From positions 397,751 through 461,750 of the forward strand of contig FN649149.1 in assembly GCA_000310025.1 (NCBI GenBank): 64,000 nt of DNA, in the 5' to 3' direction. This DNA comes from Ectocarpus siliculosus. Lineage: Eukaryota > Sar > Phaeophyceae > Ectocarpales > Ectocarpaceae. The notes beneath the pieces were generated by a model that saw only the letters and a list, made by a program, of their open reading frames with translations, was not told where the DNA came from and ran no database searches. The position numbers and the translations under genes were made by a program. Shown piece after piece: positions 33,699-44,763 of this stretch (within the stretch, counting starts at the first letter, position 1; each line of letters begins with the position of its first letter).

Positions 33699-36600
33699 TC
33701 ACACTCCCATGTACAGCGAGCCGTAGTTGGAAAACAGCCGCCGCGGTTTCACCGTAGGCGTGCGTTCCTCCCCTTCCTCCTCCGCTGCCCCTTCCTCCAC
33801 ACCAACCGCTACGTCCTGATGCGGATCGCAAACGACCCAGGCGACGGTTTTCGACGGCACACCCCTGTTGATGGTGTACGGCTTGATGGGTTTCACAACC
33901 ACGGAGGCGGCCTCGATGCGGGAGCCCTGTCAACCGCGACAGAGGAGACGGGGGAGCGGAGTGAGGGGCAACACGTGGGAGACCCAACAGCTAGCTGTGG
34001 CTTTGGAAGGACGTTGGTGTGGCTACCAACAACGCGATTATCGGCAGCGGAACTAGCCACGCCGTTCTGTCGAGTCACTCCCTCAGTCGCTCTCGCCGAT
34101 CAATCGCTCTGGCGTCGAGACCCCACCGAAGGACCTTTGGCGGTTTTTGGTTGCTTTCTTGACCACTTGTGAACGCGAATATGTATGTCGCGTTATATGA
34201 TGTCTTGCCTTTAGATCGCGGGAACATAAGAGGAGGCGAAAGGGGTGCTGCTGCGGCTTCACCGGTTACAGTAAAGCGTCCCGAATCACGCGCAGCACAT
34301 TTTCGTTGACCGGTCAAGGTCGTCTTTCCGTCCTCTCGACAAAACTCCAAGCATAGTTTTCACTACAATAGAAGCGAGATACTACCTCGGTCAAACGATA
34401 TTGCTTTCACACAGACCGTCTCAGACTTTCGCGCTACCACACCAGAGCCTGAACGCGCACCAACACTATACCAGAGGACTCTTTGGGCACGACTGATAAT
34501 TTTTGCAGAGCAAGGTTTTAAATCCATGCTATCGTTTCATGGCGAAGCCAGCTCGGCCTAGGAAGACGGTAAGATATGAGGAAGGAGACTGATTTTGCGA
34601 AGGGCGAGTCACGCACAGGCTTGAAACAAAATCGAAACAAAGAGTGTCAAGCGCAACCAACCTTCATCCAAAAAAGACTAGCAGGGGAGGATTGACTTGG
34701 ATCCGACTCCAAAGTGGGCCACATCTCTGGACAAATCGACTCGGCTTCGACTCTTGTCTTCCTACGCTTGCTGCTCACCTCCCCCAAGGGAATGTTTCCA
34801 AGGATAGAAGAACCCACACCGATGTGGCATCCCTTGCCGACTTTGGGGTGCCTGTTCCCAGTCTGATTTCCCGTACCCCCCAAAGTCACGCCCTGCAGAA
34901 TACAAACGCCGTCCCCGACCATTGCAGTCTCGCCGATAACTGTCATGTCAGGTTCGAGCGGCGACGGGGCGGGCATCGCGTTGGTGGGGCACCGCCAAGT
35001 CAATCACTGCAACGCACCGCCTTTCCTTTTCTCTAAGAGCGTAGACTTCTCGCTAGTTTCTGCTTGCCACCGACTTGACGTACTACCACTGTGAATAGAG
35101 GAAGTCGGCAGAAGGCAATGATGGTGCGTGCTACGAACGATCATCGCATCGTACGGAACGCCGTACCTATGTCGCAGCCGCCGGCCATGAGGATCCCTTT
35201 GCCTATTGTAGACGCCGGGTGGATGTCCGCGGCACACACCTGCAAGAACGGACAACAAGCCGAAATACACGCAACGTTCCCATCATTCACATGCATTGGC
35301 GATGTCAACGCTAGCCATCGATAGTAAATCAAATCGAATGAGGAGACGAACCAGCGCGTGCAATGCAAAATGCCACAGACCTGTTCACGAGAGGTGAAGA
35401 ACATAGTGGCCTGGCTGGCAGGGGAAAGGCAAAGTCATCCTGTCCGGAATGGCCTTCGACCACACCCAAACACCAAGTACTTGGCACAAGGCATGCCACA
35501 CCATGCCCTATGCAAAAACAACTGACCACATGCACATACGAGCGTCGCGTGCTACCTCATGTGTACGGATGACTGAAGGCCCTGAGCAGAGATTGCCACC
35601 GTTTTCAATGCGGCGACGATACCAAAACCGTGCCGATACTGCTGCAAGCCGCTAAACAAACCGTTGTTTTGGACACGAATCTGTGGCCGGCCACCGTGAT
35701 ACCAGAGACTTTTGAAACTCTCGTGGGAGGGGACTTCGTCTCATGGCCATGGCAATTTCCCATGGCATTGACAGCGAAGAACCCGAGCATGTACGAAGAA
35801 ATGGTGCAACTCCGCGAACAAGTTTTTACCCGCTTGATCCTGTAGTCGGCATCTCGAGACACACCTCAGAGCAAATCGATTGCAGATACCGGGCCAGGTT
35901 GTGCCTGTCTCTTCTCCACAGCCAGTTCATCAGCCGGTAGGTCGTCAGAGCCGTGAATCCCTTGTGGAAGAGCATCGCCGTGAGCACGTCGGGCAAGGAC
36001 GTGTCCTGCATGGCATGGGCCAGCAGATCCTCTGCAACAACGAAGTCCAACAGCGGCTCGTCCGCGTACATGTCACTCATCAAAGACCTCACCTGTCAAC
36101 GTGTACAGCAGTATAGCCAGGTGTAAGGTTGCTGTCCGGCTGGGTGACTGTACGTGACGACTACGACGGACCGATTCGGCAGAGGGTTCCAAAGGGCAAA
36201 ACTTTCGCTTCTGGGGGCGCCCAGTGTAACACCCAAGAGGGCCCGGAAGGTATAAGGTTGCTCCAGAGTATCACGTCCGTAGACGTACAGAGTACCTTTA
36301 TTAAGCGAAGCGGAAGAACTTATTACCACGGTCGATACGAATCTCGAGATCGACAGGACAATCATGGAGGCGGTCCAGCCGTGGTGCACACCTTTACACG
36401 GAAAGACTCGCGGCATCGTAGAACGAATGGAGAGCGCGAAACAGCGGCAACCCTAGGGCTACAGACGACACAATAAAATACCTCTGTCGGCGACAGGAAG
36501 GTGGTGGCCATCTTGTCGGCGACATCGCACGAAACGGCGTCTTCCAACGAAGTGCGAGCCAGTACCGAGCCGTGTAGCATGGACGATACGTGCGACTGCT

Positions 36601-37666
36601 TCGACGCCTCTCGGCCCTGTGTACCGGATGGATGGATGGATGGATAGATTGTGAGTTTGTGTGATCCGTGTGCATGCTTTCACGAGGCTGAGAGCGGTGC
36701 GGTCACGGTCCTCGAGAAACGACTTACCCCTGAACATCACTATACTGCACATAACTATAACTATGCTTTGATACCGTTTTGACTGACGTTCTGTGGCGAA
36801 GCGACGAATTGTTTCATATTTCTCATGTTACAGATGTATTTGAAGCAGAGCTACCAGCCGTTCGTTGTGAACAGAGTGGTGCTGTTGTTGCGTGCGCTTG
36901 TCATGAATGCGACAATTCAAACGGGGAGTGGTCTGCATGACGATGGAGATAGACGGCAGCACGCGACGCTCTGTTCAAGGAATGCATGGACTAAGGGCAC
37001 CAAGGAATCGCGTAGTCTACAAAATTCTCCCATGCCACACACCTCGAAGCGGACCAACTCCCAGAGAGGGTTCTCCGAGACTTCAAGCAGCTTCACCAGA
37101 TCCACCAGCGAGTGTACTCTTGGATCCTGGCGTTCGCCGCCTCCACCGCTACCATCACCCCTTCCCTCGACTGCTGTCCCGCCAGACCACCGCGGCTTGG
37201 CCTTGATGTCGATAGAACCTGAAGTGCTCGAGCCAGCGGCGGTGGAGGTGCCCGCTTCGGCGACATCGTCGTCATGATCTGTTCTCGCATTGGCAATGAT
37301 GAGTCTCTGCTCCGATGAACGCGTGCTCCGTACGCCCTGACCACCTCGCAGTAGCCATGGCCATGACGATACTGATGCCGATGACCACGCCCTTGTTCCT
37401 GCCCCAGGTCCTGCAATCAGAGCCGCCGTGCGACTGCTGCTTCGTCTGCTGTGCACATGTTCAAGGACGTTGCTTTCCGTCGCGCCTGGAGGGACGGACA
37501 GCAGCAGCAGCGCTACCACACAAGTTAGTGCTCGTCGTCGTCGTCGTCGTCGTCGTCGTCCAGGAGGAAGCATCCTCCCGCAGCAGCAAACGTTGGGTTG
37601 ATGGAGGTCCCGAGGCCGCTGAGATAGAGCAGAGAGAAAGGGAGAGCTGCGCCGTGTAAAGAGCAC
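33699..37666 (-). CDS. Serine acetyltransferase-like protein, 482 aa, catalytic His absent
   Basis: Six exons join in phase: 37666-37043, 36616-36482, 36092-35865, 35239-35167, 34939-34779 and 33926-33699. The N-terminal 195 residues are an extension with an Arg9 run and a hydrophobic segment (ALTCVVALLLLSVP), probably a targeting signal. The SAT N-terminal helical domain follows (NPLWELVRFE, LARTSLEDAVS, GFTALTTYRLMNWLWRR). Then comes the left-handed beta-helix with DIHPASTIGKG, VIGETAMVGDG, GVTLGGTG, RHPKVGKG and ILGNIPLGE. Aligned to E. coli CysE without gaps, Asp143, Arg192 and His193 are kept (334, 383, 384). The catalytic pair Asp157-His158 is Ala348-Gly349. The C-terminus is an acidic extension ending GSLYMGV rather than the terminal Ile that binds the sulfhydrylase. 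Fold membership is secure; cysteine-pathway activity is doubtful. Start could be a later Met at about 37573. Confidence 0.82.
37533..37560. repeat. Coding (GTC)n microsatellite
   Basis: About nine GTC triplets on the plus strand read as an Arg9 run (CGA codons) on the minus strand, just before the hydrophobic segment of the acetyltransferase-like protein. The length is likely to vary between individuals. Confidence 0.8.
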
Positions 37667-37900
37667 AGCACTTCCTACTTGCTCCGCCTCGGAGTGCGGC
37701 GTAATGTGGGGGGGGTACGCGAATTCTGCCCGGGGTTGCCTAGTACCACTTGCGTCGCCGCTGTCCTCCCCTTACTCGAAAAATGCCTCTGTCCAGCCGC
37801 CTGCTGTGGTCTCTCTTCGGAACACACAGGCACGCATCATCGACCTTTCGTCTCTCTCCCGGCAGTAGCGTACGTCCCGGACACAGCACACATAGCAATC
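37667..37900. promoter_or_regulatory. Divergent promoter region, 234 bp
   Basis: This is the whole space between the start codons of the acetyltransferase-like gene (minus) and the V-ATPase subunit c gene (plus). Both 5' UTRs and both core promoters must fit here unless an upstream non-coding exon exists. No TATA-like box is obvious. Confidence 0.45.
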
Positions 37901-40900
37901 ATGGAGACATGTCCTTCCTCGGCGGCCTTCTTCGGCTTCATGGGCGTTGCTTCGTCCATGGTTTTCGGAAGTGAGTGGTGGTTTTGGCGCAGAGATAGTG
38001 ACCGAACATATTTGCAGCACAATCGATGCCAGCGAGACGGAGAGAGAGATAGAGAACAGGGACGGGCGTTCACCGCTAGAGATAAAACTGCGGAGACGAG
38101 TTCTGCCTCGCTTGTGCCTCGAGATTTGGCCGTGCTTGGGAATGCCATCCAACTCCCCAGGTTTGGGCACGGTGTTGAACGCGTCGAACACGAGATTCAG
38201 AGCCCGCAGAACGTTGTTGCGCGGCTCGCATTTTCAGCCCGTCTTCTGGATCACCGTCACACCAGAGCACACAATAACCCCATCTAGGTTGCCAGCGGTA
38301 GTTACGCATCGAGACCGCTCTGTGCAAACTCCATTGCAGAGGGGGTCACACACCGAGTGCTAATTACTTACGTTCGCTGTACAAATTATTGGCTTGTGTT
38401 GGGCTACGCTTCTGAGTCCATCCGAACCGTTTGGGGCGCCAACGCTGGCAGCTCGTGTTTTTTGGTCAGCACACGGCACGCAGCAGTAGGGAAGAACTTT
38501 TGTGCGCTGCGTTCGCTGGTCCTGCAGAAGCACTGAAACAAGTTTGCATTGGTTCTCTCTCCGCTCTGCTATTAGTCCGGTCTGCCGCCTAGCCAGCTTG
38601 TCGTTTGCAGGCGTTGGTTCGAGAAAGTTCCGAACGTCACAGGAAATCCTGTGTCTCTGTTTTACCGCTCTCGATATGCGGATGCATATGGGTGCATTTC
38701 TTAGACATACCAGTACAATATATTTCGTCACTTTGGTCTACACGAGGAACACGACAACACACAACGGAGCGGCGCAAAGTAGGTGTGCAGCGCCACCAAA
38801 AAATTTAAGCTGCTCTGGGCTCGCGCCTCAAATCTGGCTGGTGTTGCTGAAGTGGTTGTGCTTTGCCGCTCTCGTGAGCCTCATGTACGAGATGTTGGGG
38901 GGATTTGTCCAGCTCCGTAAACTACTCTGTAGCGTAGACACGTCAGTTGCACTGCCTGTTGCAGAGCCTGCAATCTCAAATGGCTTCGCGTTGTGAGTAC
39001 ATGTACTCAATGGCTTCGTTGGTCGCAACGAGCCTAGCGGTGTTGATGGGATCATTCGCTTGGAATGTTTATCTCTACTGCTGTGTCATTTGGAGGTTCA
39101 AAATCCTTCATTGTACCTCAGAGATATCATACCGGATGTAGTTGGGTACCACCGTGTCGCTACACAGCAGTTATCGTACAATCTTGTTACAAAAGTAGCC
39201 CCTTTTTGAGGTTACACACAACGTTGTCATCATCAGGTCTGTTCGTCCACAAGCACACCCGATCCGTTTGTCCTTGAAAGGGTTCCGGTATTACGGTGAC
39301 TCGCCGCGGTGCAGTGTCCAAGTTCACCTTGTGAAGATTTGTTCTGTGTTGCGCCTCTGCTGCCGTGTGATGCGGTCTTGTGCACAAACGTTTGACGGAA
39401 TTTCATTTGTCGCTTGATAGTTAACCTGGCATGGCTCGTGTTGTGCCACTGCCGGGGCTTCGGTGATCGCAATAACTTTGTGGACAATTTGAACATGCTT
39501 GCAAGCAACAGCACGCGAAAACTGCGGTTCAAACCCCAGTGCGATTCGTACCTTGAGTTGGTATGTTGCCAGGCATGTCGATATTTTTACGGTTGCCTGC
39601 CGGCACTCTTATGTTTCTTTACTGCAGGTTTACTGAAATGGTCAGTGTCTTGCTTGCCACCAGTGTCAAGCGGCTCGTCCCTGTACGGGATCAATGAAAA
39701 GCTCTCAATAACATACTGACTGTACTTGTGCTCCACACGGGTAGCACTGCTGTAGCTCCATGCTTTCAAGCCACCTCCTCGCCAGATCCCTCTCGCAACG
39801 CTAACACTTGGACAGCGTTTCTGGGAATGCCATATGTGTGTTGGGTGTTGGTACAGTAGCATTCTCCGCGATAGGGAAGAGAACGTCGCACCGCTTTTAG
39901 CGTTTCTGCCGCAAACGCCCCTCTTGAGTGTTAGAAACCAAGATCCTAAACCTCCCTCGTTGCCTGTCCTGTCCGCCTCCTGCCCGCATCTGTAACGATC
40001 CTTGGAACGGCACCACCAATGGAAAACAGACATCGGCGCCGCTTACGGAACCGCCAAGTCTGGCGTGGGTATCTCCTCGATGGGTGTGATGAACCCCGGA
40101 CTCGTCATGCGTAACATCATCCCCGTGGTTATGGCTGGTGTGCTGGGCATCTACGGTCTTATCGTGGCGGTTATCCTCTCGGGAGCAAGTGAGTACAGTA
40201 GGAAGGGAGCCGGCTTCGGTTTCACAGCAGTTGCGGCAGCGGCGCTACTTTTCAGGGCAAGACACGCTTTGTTTCGCTTGTTCCCCCGCGCGAAAAGTGG
40301 ATCCAGGTGTAGGGTTGTAGAGGTTTGGTGGCTGGCAGTTCTAGTAGCAGGTTCTTTCGACGATAGCGGTGTGTTCCGGACTTATGTCGTTCCAGATTCT
40401 CTTCTAGTGTGCTGTTAGTGTTCCCGGCCGGTAGCATGTGCATCCATGTCGTGGTGGGCGGAGACAAACTCGGCAAGTTCGTGTCCGACCAGCGTGAATT
40501 CTCCCTCTCGTAACCCAGAGACCGATAGCGATGTGACGTCTGCTCCCAACCCCCGACCTTTGGTCGTTAAGAAGCGAGTTTCAACGCGGTCTTGGGCATG
40601 TTTTGTAACGACAAGGGAAGGGTTTCTATCGTCAACGTAGCCTCTGCGGGCAGGTGGGCACATCTTGCGTCCCAGTTGCGACAAACGGTCGTTTCGAGTG
40701 GACTTATCGTGAACTTTTGTTGGGCTGGCCGACATACGGGTGACTCAAAGTGTCCGTGTTTCATACCCGTACATCGTGTTCGAGATACTGTTTGATCTCC
40801 AATTCCACGCGGCGGGGCGCCGTAGACAAGACGCTGACCGAATGCTGTAGGGTGTTCCCGCTCATTGGGTCGACAGCGCTCGGACCCTTCCCTTGACACA

Positions 40901-41722
40901 TCCGCCCCCCCTTTTTATTGGCCAGCCGCTTCCGGTGGTGATGACGACATTTTTCCCCTCTGCTTGAACCCCGTCCCTACACCCCACCCCAACTCGGCGA
41001 TTATTTTCTCCAGTCGGAATGCCATCGGACACCGGCAACACGTTCTCATCTTTCTCGGGGTACGCCTTCCTCGCGGCAGGGCTCTGCTGTGGGCTCAGGT
41101 CAGTCAGTCACTATGCTTTTTAACGCGCTTTTCGTCGGTATTGTTGATCGTTTGGAGCATTGTGTTGTGCAACTGTTTGCCTGGCCGTGCGCACGTGCTC
41201 GAATGCTTGTGTTCAGCCATGGAATGTTGTTGGAGTTCTGGGTTTGGACGAACAATCGCGTCCCCCCGGTCCTGGTGCATCGTGTCTCCACCGGTGGTGT
41301 GCGCGTCGGTGGGATCTGTCACGTCAGTTAGCCCACGAGCGTTTCCTCCACACCTGCATTGGCGGTTCTTTCCGCGGGCATCGTTGCCTTACAAGAATGG
41401 TGCGACGCTTTGCCCCAAACTTGCTGCTCGATTGGCAACGCTCAAGAACCCGGCTTGATATCCCTGTATCCCCTGTCGTTTGTCGCCCCTTTTTCTTCAC
41501 CGCACAAACTACTCTTGCCTGCGGAAACCTCGCCACAACAGCGGTCTGGCAGCAGGCATGGCAATCGGAATCGTAGGAGACGCAGGGGTACGCGCTGTGG
41601 GTCAACAGGAGCGCCTTTTCGTCGGCATGATCCTCATCCTCATCTTCGCCGAAGCGCTGGGCCTCTACGGAATGATTGTAGCCCTCATCCTGTCTCAGCA
41701 ATCATACAGTTGCGATTCCTAG
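37901..41722 (+). CDS. V-type H+-ATPase 16-kDa proteolipid subunit c
   Basis: Four exons, 37901-37970, 40030-40188, 41014-41098 and 41542-41722, join in phases 1, 1 and 2 and encode 164 residues, the usual size for this subunit. It forms the membrane rotor ring of the V-ATPase that acidifies vacuoles and other endomembrane compartments. Visible family motifs are [19 protein letters not shown] at the start, [56 protein letters not shown], and [10 protein letters not shown] with the proton-carrying Glu at 142 in the fourth helix (equivalent to Glu137 of yeast Vma3). All four expected membrane helices are present. Three junction codons restore Asn24, Ile77 and Ser105 of conserved blocks, which supports the splicing. 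It starts 234 bp from the divergent acetyltransferase-like gene. Confidence 0.95.
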
Positions 41723-43683
41723 GTGTCGTATCTACAAAGAATTAGCCGCTCGGTATTGCGGTGGGCGGGTGCCGATTTGTAGCTACAGCGGACTAGGTGG
41801 GCGGGTTGAGCGCCCTGAGATGCGCGAGAAATTCCCAAGCATTCAGCAGAAGTTTCTCGCGGGGAGAGGCCCAGCAGGAGGAAGAGGACAAGAGGTTGGG
41901 TGGCGGGTAGATGACGTTTTAGTTTTCGACCACGAGTTGCTTTGGGCCCTCTAGGCCTGTGCGTCGCCTATAGTTTCCCTCTTGTTTTTCTCTGTTGGCA
42001 GGTGCGAAAATTCTGGTGTGCGGCCGCTTGATTTTTGCCCAGGTGTGTGGCGTATAAAATATCGCCTGTGCCCATCGGCGTTGAAGCAGTCGTTGTTTGA
42101 TACTGGGTCTCTCTGGTGCACGGCGAGCAGAGGCCGACACGCCTAAACTGTATACTTTAGGATTGTCAGGAGGCAGGCGGGGGTGGTTTGATGTGCAAGA
42201 AGCTACATTACGTAGTTTCCTTGTTTGTTTGTTTTTGGGGGGGGCTTTTTTGGAGACCACCTTTCTGCTCGCGGCTCCCCCTAACTGAGGGTATGCGTGC
42301 CAAATAATAGTTTCTCGAAGGTGCTGGAGAAACTTGTGTACCCACTTCATGCTAGTGAGAGGGAGGCAAAGACCGAGATGGACAGCCAACGATGGTTTGG
42401 CCATTTGTTTCTGGTTATCTCTGGGGGCCGCCCCCCCGTGATCGACCGCGGCAATTGGCGCCCCCAAATGTCCAAGATCGTTTGCCGCGCCATCACGTTG
42501 ACAGCACGATGTGTTGACTGTCTCTACCTCCCACCAATTGGTGCCAATGTTGGGTGGCGGGGCCCACAGCTTGTTTTCAGTCACACAAAACAATCCAATT
42601 GCAAATTATGTCATCAGCAGCCATCCGCGCTGCCTGGGGACCGAAAGCAAAGAAACCTGCTTACAACACAAACAACCCAGATATCACACCACCGTTTTAG
42701 ACGAACTCGTTCACGAGAACCTTTCAGCACAGGCCAGGTTGAAGCCGTTTTGTGGAGCGCGCGCGTACTGCCCGACGAGGGTTCCGCTCCTAGTGCTACT
42801 TCTGGCTCCAAGCCTCGAACCGCTCGAGACCAAAAAATAACAGAACTCCTCGTCTTCCCTCTTTTTGTTTCACTTTCGACAACAAACATTTTCCCGACTA
42901 TCTACAGTTACCTGCCGTCCATCAACGAAAAGTCCACAAAGTTCTTCAGCGTGACTGGCTCGCCTTTCGGGATGCTTGTGAGCGCGGCATGGACATCGTG
43001 GCAGCACCACGACTTGCTTCTCGCCGCGTCCACTCATGCAGTCATGGCAAGAAGGGAGCATAGCACGCACAAAGGCTTCACAAACTCTAGCAGTCATGTC
43101 GTGAGCACAACAAACTCTGACCACCGCAACTAATAAAAACCATGCAACACATTCAAACGACCAACTTTCGGAGTATTTACTAATGGGCAAGTTCCCCATT
43201 GCCTCCGCTTGTTCAATGCCCTTAAAAATGACCACGGCCATGCACAAATAGTATCTATCACCTCCCTCGATCTTCTTATCCCCAAGATGCGGAGTAACAA
43301 CCACAGCTCTCTTGCCCCCCCTCCTCGTATACACGCGTTCTCCGCAAGACCACCATACTTCGGAAAGAACGCCTTGTCAGAGCGATCAGGCTACCCAGCA
43401 CACAACTTCTTGTTAAATATTCCTCACCCGGAGTTCCACCACCACAGACAAGCGGGTGTGCTTAATGTTACACGCCCGGGTTTTCTCTCAACCGCCAAAT
43501 AGCCCCCCTAGGCACGCGCACAATTTGTCACAGAACGACCACCACACACGGACGTCCGAACCGCACCGTATTCAAGCAGCGCACCAAACTCTGTAATAAT
43601 CTCGCCTATCGCGTCAACACCAACCAACCGCCACGCACACCACGCGATCTTTAGCGAGCACTCAAGGCTCTAAATCGATCCGT
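41723..43683. other. Convergent 3' region, no supported gene
   Basis: The stretch lies between the stop codons of subunit c (plus) and adenylate kinase (minus). A 278-codon open frame at 42297-43133 (plus) has no recognisable domain, and the opposite strand is also open over part of it. It is more likely 3' UTR or spacer. Confidence 0.5.
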
Positions 43684-44732
43684 CTAACCGGCTGCAGGCT
43701 TGCCCTTGGGTAGCACCTCAGCGAGGAACTTTCTGACCTCGGCGTATATGACGTCACTTTGTTCTCCGGAGAAGGAGTGCAGGAGGCCTTCCTCCCCGTA
43801 GAGGTCAAGAAGCGGCCGGGTAGTTCTCTCGTACTTGGCAAGGCGTTCTTCAACCACCTGTCATGTTGATATACATGCGAGAGACATGAAAATAGGGCAC
43901 AACGGGCAGGAGCCGGGGGGGTGGGTTCAATCACTTTGCCCTTGGTCGCTGGAAGGTGTATCGCGGCGCTAAAGCTGCTTACGCGGCTAGTATATGTGCC
44001 GGAAGAACCTTGTTTTTTTTTGTCTGTAACAATACGTGTCATTGCGGATTGCCTATGACCTTGGAATGTACGAAAGTCTGGTCGGCATGAAGAGGAGCAA
44101 CGGGCTTTTACCCAACTGAAGTGCCGCGTCGAATCCACGTGTTTCCACGAACAAAATGGGAAGCCTCGCAACCAACCGGTGGGAGACGCACATACTTCGC
44201 GCCCGCCCAAAGTTGAAGATACCAAATCAGCATTGTTGTTGGGCGACTCCTGGCAGCCTACCGTTCCCTTCGACGCCACAACGTGCCCCCCTTCTTCCCA
44301 TCTTTGAGTCGCGCTTCTCCAGCACACATCTCTGCAGTCGAGTTACAGGACAATGCGCACTGGCCTGTATTCATTCGCTGCCTCCGGAAAAAGACAGGCG
44401 TGGCGATTGCTTTATGGTCTGCAGCAACCAACCGGCTGCGCCGCCTACTGCAGCAGCAGTGCGGTATCTCTCAGAAAACGACTGGTAGTACGTGTGGAAC
44501 GTTTAGTTCGGCAGCAATCTCACCTCTGGCTGGTCGTCGTCTCTACGGACGAGCTTTTCCCCCGTGACGTCATCCACCCCGTGCTCCTGGCCAACCAGGT
44601 AGCGAGGTGTTGAATGAATACGTAGCAGCGCCCAGAAGCCGAGAAGAGCCCATTAGTCAGAGCAAGAGAAACACGCCCAGAAACATGAAAAAGGGAGCAA
44701 GCACGAAAATAAATACTTGAAAGCTAGGGCGG

Positions 44733-44763
<31 letters not shown>

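Noticed and set aside
42297-43133. 278-codon plus-strand open frame
   Set aside because: No domain or splice context. It lies between two convergent genes, where long 3' UTRs are expected, and the opposite strand is also open over part of it.
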